A DNA stretch of 64,000 nucleotides from JAGRMG01 sp047975215 (GTDB lineage Bacteria; Pseudomonadota; Alphaproteobacteria; Rhodobacterales; Rhodobacteraceae): NCBI GenBank assembly GCA_047975215.1, contig JBKEDD010000040.1, forward strand, positions 1 through 64,000, given 5' to 3'. Made by a program: the position numbers and the translations under genes. Under the pieces are notes generated by a model. The model worked only from the letters and a program-made list of their open reading frames with translations. It searched no databases and had not been told where the DNA came from. Each line of letters starts with the position of its first letter. Within the stretch, counting starts at the first letter, position 1. Positions 34,620-42,421 of the stretch are shown here, piece by piece.

Positions 34620-35525
34620 CACGGGCGCGCGCTTGGTCAGCCCCAGCCGCGCGCGCACCTCGGCGGGGCCGATCACGCGGGCGCCCATGTTCTCGACGAT
34701 ATTCGCCGCGCGTTCGACAAGTTGCCAGTTCTCCGCCAGGACGCCCTTTTCAAGCCACAGGTTGTCCTCGAGCCCCACGCGCACATTTCCGCCCGCCAGC
34801 ACGCTGGCCGCGACATAGGCCATCTGGTTGCGGCCCAGCGAAAAGGCCGAAAAGGTCCATCCGTCGGGCACGTTGTTGACCATCGCCATGAAGGTGTTGA
34901 GGTCATCCGGCGCCCCCCAGGGCACGCCCATGCACAGCTGCACCAGCGCGTTCGGTTCGAGGATACCGTCGGCGACCAGTTGCCCGGCATACCACAGGTG
35001 GCCGGTGTCAAACGCCTAGATCTCGGGCTTGTCGCCCAGCTCGGTCATCATCCGGCCCATCGCCTGCAACATGCCCGTCGTGTTGGTCATGACGTAATCG
35101 GTCTCGGCGAAGTTCATCGTGCCGCAATCCAGCGTGCAGATCTCGGGCAGGCAGTCGGCCACATGCGCCAGCCGTTCGCTGGCCCCCACCATGTCGGTGC
35201 CGGCAACCGTGGGAAGCGGGCTTTCCACGCCGCCGAACACCATGTCGCCGCCCATGCCGGCGGTCAGGTTCAGCACCACGTCGGTTTCGGATGCACGGAT
35301 ACGCTCGGTCACTTCGCGGTAAAGCTCAAGGCGCCGCGAGGGCGCGCCGGTGTCGGGATCTCGCACGTGACAATGCACCACCGCAGCCCCCGCGCGTGCC
35401 GCGGCGATGGCGCTGTCTGCGATCTGGCGGGGCGAACGCGGCACGTGCGGACTGCGATCCTGCGTACCGCCCGATCCGGTCACGGCACAGGTGATGAATA
35501 CCTCGCGGTTCATGGCCAATGGCAT
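34614..35525 (-). pseudogene. Beta-keto acid cleavage enzyme (BKACE, DUF849), in-frame amber codon
   Basis: 303-codon frame of the BKACE family, which condenses beta-keto acids with acetyl-CoA. Beside the carnitine dehydrogenase the expected substrate is 3-dehydrocarnitine, giving betainyl-CoA and acetoacetate. The N-terminal part has REVFITCAVTGSGGTQDRSP and VVHCHVRDPDTG. At 35016-35018 a TAG splits KPEI from AFDTGHLWYAGQLVADG, both in the same frame; GAG (Glu) to TAG is a one-base change. The downstream part (LCMGVPWGAPDDLNTFMAMV, GNVRVGLEDNLWL) is intact. The start at 35525 has GGAGA upstream. Confidence 0.85.
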
Positions 35526-35648
35526 GCGAAGATCTCTCCGTTGTTCGGGGTTCATCCTGCCCACGCTCCCGGCCCCGGCGCAACCCCCTTGCGCCGCCCG
35601 CACCAACGTCGCATTGCGCCCGACCCCGGGCATGAAGCCCTGACACCG

Positions 35649-35756
35649 GCTTCTTTCTGGTCAAAAATACTCAAACTGCGCGGCGTCGGCGCGGTATGAC
35701 GGCTTTTCGGGGAAAAGCCGTGCCTCCGGCGGGAGTATTTCGGACCAGAAAGAAGC
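35649..35756. repeat. Inverted repeat of a Rhodobacterales-type intergenic element
   Basis: A 24-base arm at 35649-35672 (GCTTCTTTCTGGTC then AAAATACTC) has its near-perfect reverse complement at 35733-35756 (GAGTATTTCGG then ACCAGAAAGAAGC), two mismatches in 24. Between them is a perfect 9-bp hairpin ACGGCTTTT / AAAAGCCGT (35699-35721). The 350-base gap 35526-35875 shows no gene. A related single copy is at 44618-44642. Confidence 0.75.
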
Positions 35757-35875
35757 ACTGGCGCCTTTCGGACACGCCCCGGCCAGGCCGGGTGGCGCCA
35801 GGGGCTTGCGGGGGGCGTCCTTGTGCCGCACAAACGTCCGGCAGGATCCGACTCCGACATGAAGAGACCCGCGCC

Positions 35876-37114
35876 ATGCGCCTGATGATTTCCTTCACCT
35901 CGCTGTTTCTGTCGGTGCTGCTGTTACAGCTTTCGTCGGGCGGCGTCGGGCCTCTTGATGCGCTGTCGGGGTTGCAGCTGGATTTTACCAAGGGCCAGAT
36001 CGGACTTTTGGGCTCGGCGCATTTCCTGGGGTTCTTCCTGGGCTGCTGGTGGGCACCCCGCCTGATGGGCGGCGTCGGCCATTCGCGCGCCTTCGCCGCC
36101 TTCACTGCTGTCGGCACCATCGGGTTGCTGGCGCACATGCTGCTGATCGGCCCCTATGCCTGGGCCGCCATGCGCGTCGCCACCGGACTTTGCGTCGCCG
36201 GGTGCTACACGGTGATCGAGGCCTGGCTTCAGGCGCGCCTGACGAACGAGATCCGGGGCCGCACCATGGGTATCTACCGGGTGGTCGACATGAGCGGTTC
36301 GCTGGTGGCGCAGATGCTGATCGCGGTGCTGGAACCGGCCAGCTACGTTTCCTACAACCTGCTGGCCATCCTGTGCTGTGCCGCCCTGTTGCCGCTCACG
36401 CTGAGCCGGATGGCGCAGCCCGAAACCCCCGACGCGCCGCGGCTGCGCCCGATGCTGGTGTGGCGCCTGTCGCCGCTGGCCACCGTCGGGGTGGTGGTGG
36501 CGGCCGTGTCCTCGGCCAGTTTCCGCATGGTCGGCCCGCTCTACGGCGAGGCCGTCGGACTGAACGCCGGCCAGATCGCCTGGTTCCTGGCGGCCTTCGT
36601 TCTGGGCGGCGCGCTGGCCCAGTTTCCGGTGGGCTGGCTCGCCGACAAGTACGACCGTCGCTGGGTGCTGATCTGGCTGTCGGTGGCGGCAATCGCGGCC
36701 GCGGGCGTGACGGTCACGGCGCAAGGCATGGGGTCGGCGGCGGTGATGTCGGCGGCTTTCGTTTTCGGGGCGACCACGTTTCCAGTCTATTCGGTCTCGG
36801 CCGCGCACGCCCATGACTTCGCCGAAACCTCGGAGCGGGTGGAACTGTCGGCCGCGCTGATGTTCTTCTACGCGCTGGGAGCGATCGCGGCGCCCTACGC
36901 CGCATCGCTCCTGATCGAATATTCCGGCCCGCCGGCGATGTTCATCCTGATCGCGCTGGCGCATCTGGGGCTGGTGGGATTCGGATTCGGGCGGATGCGC
37001 TCGCGCCCCTCTCCGGGCCGGCGTACCCGCTACGTCTATTCGCCGCGCACCTCGTTCCTGATCGGGCGCCTGACCGGGCGCCAGCGCAACCGTAAACGGG
37101 ACGCGCCGAAATAG
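35876..37114 (+). CDS. MFS transporter (YcaD-like group)
   Basis: 412 residues, 12 predicted membrane helices. Typical MFS sequences are visible: the N-terminal SFTSLFLSVLLLQLSSGG, the substrate-region YTVIEAWLQARL, the loop NEIRGRTMGIYRVVD, and the mid-protein WLADKYDRRWVL (the MFS DRR motif). A basic C-terminal tail follows. I cannot assign a substrate. It is transcribed away from the carnitine genes and is probably independent of them. Confidence 0.85.
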   Translation: MRLMISFTSLFLSVLLLQLSSGGVGPLDALSGLQLDFTKGQIGLLGSAHFLGFFLGCWWAPRLMGGVGHSRAFAAFTAVGTIGLLAHMLLIGPYAWAAMRVATGLCVAGCYTVIEAWLQARLTNEIRGRTMGIYRVVDMSGSLVAQMLIAVLEPASYVSYNLLAILCCAALLPLTLSRMAQPETPDAPRLRPMLVWRLSPLATVGVVVAAVSSASFRMVGPLYGEAVGLNAGQIAWFLAAFVLGGALAQFPVGWLADKYDRRWVLIWLSVAAIAAAGVTVTAQGMGSAAVMSAAFVFGATTFPVYSVSAAHAHDFAETSERVELSAALMFFYALGAIAAPYAASLLIEYSGPPAMFILIALAHLGLVGFGFGRMRSRPSPGRRTRYVYSPRTSFLIGRLTGRQRNRKRDAPK

Positions 37115-37192
37115 TCGCGCCGCGTCCGCCAGGGGGTGACGGCCCGGCAACGCTGGGGTACACACGCCGCGCAGTCAAACGGCGGATCACAA

Positions 37193-38911
37193 ATGGCACG
37201 CGTTCTCATCACCTCGGCGATACCTTATATCAACGGGATCAAGCATTTGGGCAACCTGGTGGGAAGCCAGCTCCCGGCCGATCTCTACGCCCGCTATCAG
37301 CGCGGACGCGGCAGCGAGGTGCTGTTTCTGTGCGCCACCGACGAACATGGCACGCCGGCCGAACTGGCGGCCGCCAGGGCGGGCAAGCCGGTGGCCGAGT
37401 ATTGCGCCCGGATGCACGAGGTCCAGGCCGGTATAGCCAACCGCTTCGGACTCAGCTTTGACCATTTCGGGCGCTCCTCCAGCCCGCAGAACCACCGTCT
37501 GACACAGCATTTCGCGGGCCGGCTCGCGGAAAACGGGCTGATCCGCGAAGTCGTCGAGAAACAGGTCTATTCGGTGGCCGACGGCCGCTTCCTGCCCGAC
37601 CGCTACATCGAGGGCACCTGCCCCAATTGCGGCTATGACAAGGCGCGCGGCGACCAGTGCGAGAACTGCACCAAGCAGCTAGACCCGACCGACCTGATCG
37701 AGCCGCGCAGCGCCGTTTCCGGCTCGACCGATCTGGAGGTGCGCGAGACCACGCACCTGTATCTGCGGCAATCGGCGCTGAAGGACGATCTGGATGCCTG
37801 GATCGATTCAAAAACCGACTGGCCGGTGCTGACCACGTCCATCGCGAAGAAGTGGCTGCATGACGGCGACGGCCTGCAGGACCGCGGCATCACCCGCGAC
37901 CTGGACTGGGGCATTCCGGTGAAGCGCGGAACCCGGGACTGGCCCGGCATGGAGGGCAAGGTATTCTATGTCTGGTTCGACGCGCCCATCGAGTACATCG
38001 CCTGCGCCGCCGAGTGGGCCGCGGCGCAGGGGCTGGAGGATTCGGACTGGGAACGCTGGTGGCGTACCGACAAGGGCGCCGGGGACGTGCGCTATGTGCA
38101 GTTCATGGGCAAGGACAACGTGCCGTTCCACACGCTGTCGTTTCCGGCCACGATCATCGGGTCGGGCGAGCCGTGGAAACTGGTCGATCACCTGAAATCC
38201 TTCAACTATCTCAACTATGACGGCGGCCAGTTCTCGACCAGCCAGGGGCGTGGCGTGTTCATGGATCAGGCGCTCGAGATCCTGCCGGCCGACTACTGGC
38301 GCTGGTGGCTGCTGAGCCATGCCCCCGAGAGCAGCGACAGCGAATTCACCTGGGAGAATTTTCAGGCCGGGGTGAACAAGGATCTGGCCGACGTTCTGGG
38401 CAATTTCGTCAGCCGCATAACCAAGTTCTGCCGCTCGAAATTCGGCGAGGCGGTGCCAGATGGCGGCGCCTGGGGCCAGGCGGAACAGGCATTGGCCGCC
38501 GCGCTTGCGACCCGCGTTCGGGCCTATGAGGGTTTCATGGACGCGATGGAGGTGCGCAAGTCGGCACAGGAACTGCGCGCCATCTGGGCGCTGGGCAACG
38601 AATACCTGCAATCGGCCGCGCCCTGGACGACTTTCAAGACCGACCCCGAGCGCGCCGCGATGCAGGTGCGGCTGGGGCTGAACCTGATCAGGCTTTATGC
38701 GGTTCTCGGTGCGCCGTTCATTCCCTTCGCCGCGGCGCGGATGCTCGCGGCGATGAACACGCAGGACACAGGCTGGCCCGACGATGTGCCGGGCGCCCTG
38801 ACGGCGCTGGCGCCGGGCCATGTCTTTGCCGTCCCCGATGTGCTGTTTGCCAAGATCACCGACGATCAGCGCCAGGAGTGGCAAACCCGGTTCGCCGGTC
38901 AGCGGGTCTGA
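37193..38911 (+). CDS. metG: Methionyl-tRNA synthetase
   Basis: 572 residues, class I, charging both initiator and elongator tRNA-Met. The N-terminal HIGH-type motif is in AIPYINGIKHLGNLVGSQLP. A zinc knuckle with four cysteines is CPNCGYDKARGDQCENC. The KMSKS region reads FSTSQGRGVF, a variant I recall from alphaproteobacteria. The anticodon-binding C-terminal helical domain is complete, and there is no tRBD extension. The ATG at 37193 matches the family start; the longer open frame upstream is not conserved. Confidence 0.96.
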   Translation: MARVLITSAIPYINGIKHLGNLVGSQLPADLYARYQRGRGSEVLFLCATDEHGTPAELAAARAGKPVAEYCARMHEVQAGIANRFGLSFDHFGRSSSPQNHRLTQHFAGRLAENGLIREVVEKQVYSVADGRFLPDRYIEGTCPNCGYDKARGDQCENCTKQLDPTDLIEPRSAVSGSTDLEVRETTHLYLRQSALKDDLDAWIDSKTDWPVLTTSIAKKWLHDGDGLQDRGITRDLDWGIPVKRGTRDWPGMEGKVFYVWFDAPIEYIACAAEWAAAQGLEDSDWERWWRTDKGAGDVRYVQFMGKDNVPFHTLSFPATIIGSGEPWKLVDHLKSFNYLNYDGGQFSTSQGRGVFMDQALEILPADYWRWWLLSHAPESSDSEFTWENFQAGVNKDLADVLGNFVSRITKFCRSKFGEAVPDGGAWGQAEQALAAALATRVRAYEGFMDAMEVRKSAQELRAIWALGNEYLQSAAPWTTFKTDPERAAMQVRLGLNLIRLYAVLGAPFIPFAAARMLAAMNTQDTGWPDDVPGALTALAPGHVFAVPDVLFAKITDDQRQEWQTRFAGQRV

Positions 38912-38917
38912 AGCGGA

Positions 38918-39133
38918 TCAGTCCACGATCGGTTGCGAAAACGGCGGGTAGCGCACCGGCGTCGGCCCGCCCGCGGCATCGCGGACTTCGTGGCCGATAT
39001 TGGCGCAGACATCGAAATTGCCCGCCGCGCAGGCGGGCTTTTCGTCTTGCAGGGCGGTCGGCAGGTTTCCGGCCGGGCCGGTGCAAGCGGCCACCAACAA
39101 CGGCAAGACGCCAGACAATACCAGTTTTTTCAT
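38918..39133 (-). CDS. Small lipoprotein
   Basis: 71 residues with a lipoprotein signal peptide (MKKLVLSGVLPLLVAAC), lipobox LVAAC. The mature part of about 55 residues has two more cysteines (ACAAGNFDVCANIG) and a C-terminal VRYPPFSQPIVD. I do not recognise a family. It converges on metG with only 6 bases between stops. The 262 bases upstream (39134-39395) show no other gene. Confidence 0.65.
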   Translation of the reverse strand: MKKLVLSGVLPLLVAACTGPAGNLPTALQDEKPACAAGNFDVCANIGHEVRDAAGGPTPVRYPPFSQPIVD

Positions 39134-39395
39134 GTTCCCACCTTCGTCAAATGACTTTCCCCCATTCTGCGGCAAGTCGGCGAAGAGTCCAAAGGTTGAT
39201 TCCGGCCCGAACGCAGGTATGGCGTGGAAACCTGGCGGTGCAGGCCCAGAATGGACACAGTCCGCTTTGTTGCGCGCCTTTGTTGACAACCTCTGGCAGG
39301 GGCGGCGGCCGGTCCGTTTCAGGGGTGCGGCCTCCCGCACCCGCCGGGCATCCAGTTGCCGTCGGGCCGGAACGCATGTCGCCCCGGCCATCGCC

Positions 39396-39944
39396 TCATT
39401 CGGTCACGGTGACTTTCTTCATCACGTCGGGCCGGCCCTCGATGGCGCCACTGCGGCTGTTGCCGCGCTTGATCGCGTCGACCACGTCCATGCCGCCGGT
39501 CACGCGGCCGACAACGGTATACTGGCCGTTCAGATGCGGCGCCGGGGCGAACATGATGAAGAACTGCGAATTGGCACTGTCAGGGCTGCGCGAGCGGGCC
39601 ATGCCGACGACGCCGCGTTCGAAGGGTTTGTCGGAGAACTCGGCCTTGAGATCGGGCCGGTCCGACCCGCCCATGCCGGCCTTGCGCATGTCCTGTCCCA
39701 GATGGCCGAACTGCACGTCGCCGGTCTGGGCCATGAAGCCGTCGATGACGCGGTGAAACGCCACGCCGTCATAGGCGCCCTCGCGGGCCAGTTCGGTGAT
39801 CTGCGCGACATGGTTGGGCGCCACATCATCGAACAGGTCGATGGTGACGGTGCCGCCCCCGCCCTCGCCCTCGACCTCGATTTCGAGGCCGGTCGCGAAG
39901 GCGGGCGCCGCGAGGACGCACAGCAGGGCGGCAAGCTTATTCAT
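39396..39944 (-). CDS. Cyclophilin-type peptidylprolyl isomerase, exported
   Basis: 182 residues. The signal peptide (MNKLAALLCVLAAPAFA) directs it to the periplasm. The cyclophilin core has GVAFHRVIDGFMAQTGDVQF, MARSRSPDSANSQFFIMF and QYTVVGRVTGGMDVVDAI. The family Arg in FHRV and the FFI segment of the active site are conserved. It overlaps the upstream cytoplasmic cyclophilin gene by 8 bases, so one operon supplies both compartments. Confidence 0.93.
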   Translation of the reverse strand: MNKLAALLCVLAAPAFATGLEIEVEGEGGGGTVTIDLFDDVAPNHVAQITELAREGAYDGVAFHRVIDGFMAQTGDVQFGHLGQDMRKAGMGGSDRPDLKAEFSDKPFERGVVGMARSRSPDSANSQFFIMFAPAPHLNGQYTVVGRVTGGMDVVDAIKRGNSRSGAIEGRPDVMKKVTVTE

Positions 39945-40443
39945 CAGACGCCACCTTGACGCTGATCATGCGGTCGGGTTCGGCGGGCGGTTCACCTCGC
40001 GCGATGGCATCGACATGTTCCATGCCGCCGATCACCCGGCCATAGACGGTATACTGCCCGTTCAGGAAGTTGTTGTCCGAGAAGTTGATGAAGAACTGCG
40101 AATTGGCGCTGTCGGGGTTGGCCGAACGGGCCGCGCCAAGGGTGCCGCGGTCATGGGGCAGCTTGGAGAACTCGGCCGGCAGGTCGGGCAGGTCCGAACC
40201 GCCGGTGCCCGCCGCGCGCAGGTTGAAGCCCTTTTCCATGTTGCCGTTCCTGACATCGCCCGTCTGGGCCATGAAACCGTCGATGACCCGGTGAAAGGCG
40301 ACGTTGTCATAGGCGCCCGAGCGCGCGAGTTCCTTCATCCGTTCGGCATGTCTGGGGGCCACGTCGGGCAACAACTGGATCGTGACGGTGCCGCCCTTCA
40401 GCTCCATCAGGATGGTGTTTTCGGGGTCTTTGATCTCGGCCAT
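39937..40443 (-). CDS. Cyclophilin-type peptidylprolyl isomerase, cytoplasmic
   Basis: 168 residues without a signal peptide. Motifs: NVAFHRVIDGFMAQTGDVRN, ARSANPDSANSQFFINF, NGQYTVYGRVIGGMEHVDAI. The start at 40443 (MAEIKDPENT) has AGGAG 7 bases upstream; the open frame continues 7 codons further without a better site. Paired with the exported paralogue downstream. Confidence 0.93.
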   Translation of the reverse strand: MAEIKDPENTILMELKGGTVTIQLLPDVAPRHAERMKELARSGAYDNVAFHRVIDGFMAQTGDVRNGNMEKGFNLRAAGTGGSDLPDLPAEFSKLPHDRGTLGAARSANPDSANSQFFINFSDNNFLNGQYTVYGRVIGGMEHVDAIARGEPPAEPDRMISVKVASDE

Positions 40444-40575
40444 CTGGCTCTCCTGTCCTGGCATTCTGGCCCGTTACCTAAGCCGCCCGCCGGCGATTGC
40501 CAAGTGACGCATTGACGGGCGGGGCGAAAGCGGGGAAACAACGGCGCTGCGAAAGATGATCGGGAGACACGGCAC

Positions 40576-41766
40576 ATGGGCTGGAACACGCTGGACGACA
40601 TGGAGCTTGCCGGAAAGCGGGTGCTGGTGCGGGTCGATATCAACGTGCCGCTGGAAAACGGCGCGGTCGGCGACGACACCCGCATCCGGCGCATCGCGCC
40701 CACCATCCACGACATTCTGGCGGCCGGCGGCAAACCCCTGCTGCTGGCGCATTTCGGACGGCCCAGGGGCAGGAACGTGCCCGAAATGTCCCTGCGCCCC
40801 CTGGGTCCGGCGCTGGAGCAGGCGCTTTCGGCACCTGTCCTGTTCTGTGCCGATTGCCGTGGTCCGGCGGCCGAGGCGGCGGTAGGCGCGCTGGAACCAG
40901 GCGCGGTCCTCTTGCTGGAAAACACCCGCTTCCATCCGGGCGAGGAAAGCAACGATGCGGCGCTGGCCGCCGAGATCGCCGCGCTGGGTGAGGTCTATTG
41001 CAACGACGCGTTTTCGGCTGCCCACCGGGCACATGCCTCGACCGAGGGCGTCGCACGTCTGCTGCCGTCCTGTGCCGGGCGATTGATGCAGGCCGAACTG
41101 ACCGCGCTGGAAGCCGCGTTGGGCAAACCCGAACGCCCGCTGGTGGCGGTCGTCGGCGGTGCCAAGGTTTCCACCAAGCTCGACCTGCTGGGCAATCTGG
41201 TCGAACAGGTCGATCATCTGGTGATCGGCGGCGGCATGGCCAACACCTTCCTTGCCGCGCAGGGCCGCGATGTCGGCAAGTCATTGTGCGAACACGAGAT
41301 GACGGGCACGGCGGCGGATATCATGGCCAAGGCGGACAAGACCGGCTGCGACATCGTGCTGCCGTCAGACGTCGTGGTTGCCCGCGAGTTCAGGGCCGGA
41401 GCAGAAAGCGAGACCGTGCCCGCCGATGCCTGCCCGAAGGATTCGATGATACTCGACGCCGGGCCAGAGACCGTGGCGCGCGTGGCGCAGGTGCTCGACC
41501 GCGCCAGGACGCTGATCTGGAACGGCCCGATGGGCGCTTTCGAGATCCCGCCCTTCGATGCTGCCACCGTCGCCGCCGCGCGCAAGGCGGCGGACCTGAC
41601 GCGCGCGGGCAAACTGGTTTCGGTCGCCGGCGGCGGCGATACCGTGGCGGCGCTGAACCGGGCCGGGGTCGGGGGCGACTTCACCTATATCTCGACCGCC
41701 GGAGGCGCCTTCCTGGAATGGATGGAAGGCAAGACCCTGCCCGGTGTCGCGGCCCTGATGCGCTGA
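40576..41766 (+). CDS. pgk: Phosphoglycerate kinase
   Basis: 396 residues, full length; transfers phosphate between 1,3-bisphosphoglycerate and ADP. The N-domain begins GKRVLVRVDINVPLENG and has FGRPRGRN and EAVFG-like NDAFSAAHRAHAST. The nucleotide domain has VVGGAKVSTKLDLLGNL and GPMGAFE, and the C-terminal loop is VAGGGDTVAAL. It is divergent from the cyclophilin operon with 132 bases between the starts. Elsewhere in the window tpiA covers the neighbouring pathway step. Confidence 0.97.
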   Translation: MGWNTLDDMELAGKRVLVRVDINVPLENGAVGDDTRIRRIAPTIHDILAAGGKPLLLAHFGRPRGRNVPEMSLRPLGPALEQALSAPVLFCADCRGPAAEAAVGALEPGAVLLLENTRFHPGEESNDAALAAEIAALGEVYCNDAFSAAHRAHASTEGVARLLPSCAGRLMQAELTALEAALGKPERPLVAVVGGAKVSTKLDLLGNLVEQVDHLVIGGGMANTFLAAQGRDVGKSLCEHEMTGTAADIMAKADKTGCDIVLPSDVVVAREFRAGAESETVPADACPKDSMILDAGPETVARVAQVLDRARTLIWNGPMGAFEIPPFDAATVAAARKAADLTRAGKLVSVAGGGDTVAALNRAGVGGDFTYISTAGGAFLEWMEGKTLPGVAALMR

Positions 41767-41837
41767 TCGCGCCGCGATCGCGCTTGCCAGCCATGGACCC
41801 GGCGTCGTGACGAGGCCATGGCGGGGCGGAACGCCGC

Positions 41838-42323
41838 CTATGCCTCGCCCTGTTCGGCGCTCATGTATTTCGAGATGAAGGCGGGTTCGCCCATCCGTTC
41901 CAGCAGGTTCAGTTGCAGATCGAGCCAGGCCCAGTGGCCTTCCTCGTCCAGCACGATCTCTTCGAACAGCGCGCGGCTGCCGATATCGTCGCCCTCATAG
42001 GCGGCGCGGGCGGCCTTGGTGTAAAAGGCGATTGCCTCGCGCTCATCGGCGCGGTCGGTCTCGAACATCTCCTTCAGGCCCTTGGCGCGGCGCGGGGTCT
42101 TTTCGGGCTTCATCTCGGGTTCGCCGCCCAGAAACAGGATGCGGTCGATGAAGCGCCCGGCATGGCCCAGTTCCTCGTGCATTTCCTCGCGCATCTGGTC
42201 GGCCAGCCGGTCCAGCCCCCAATCGTCCAGCACATGCGCGTGCAGCAGGTATTGCGACGCCGCCGACAGCTCCATCGACAGGGCGGTTTGCAGGTTCTTC
42301 AGGCTCGCGGATTTGTCCGACAT
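41838..42323 (-). CDS. bfr: Bacterioferritin-like ferritin lacking the haem methionine
   Basis: 161-residue four-helix ferritin. The ferroxidase ligands fall at exactly the E. coli Bfr positions: E18, E51, H54, E94, E127 and H130 (in EEIVLDEEGH). Residue 52, the haem-coordinating Met of bacterioferritins, is Leu here (HEELGHAG). It should therefore oxidise and store iron but probably not bind haem as a homo-oligomer; it may pair with another Bfr subunit. It is downstream of the AidB-type gene on the same strand, 98 bases apart. Confidence 0.9.
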   Translation of the reverse strand: MSDKSASLKNLQTALSMELSAASQYLLHAHVLDDWGLDRLADQMREEMHEELGHAGRFIDRILFLGGEPEMKPEKTPRRAKGLKEMFETDRADEREAIAFYTKAARAAYEGDDIGSRALFEEIVLDEEGHWAWLDLQLNLLERMGEPAFISKYMSAEQGEA

Positions 42324-42421
42324 CTAGAAAGTCCTTTCCACAATTCATGTTGGTCCCGAAACGAGATAGGTAGCCGTCGCGGGCGTGCAACCTGTACCGG
42401 CAGAATGCCGCAGCCGCCCTC

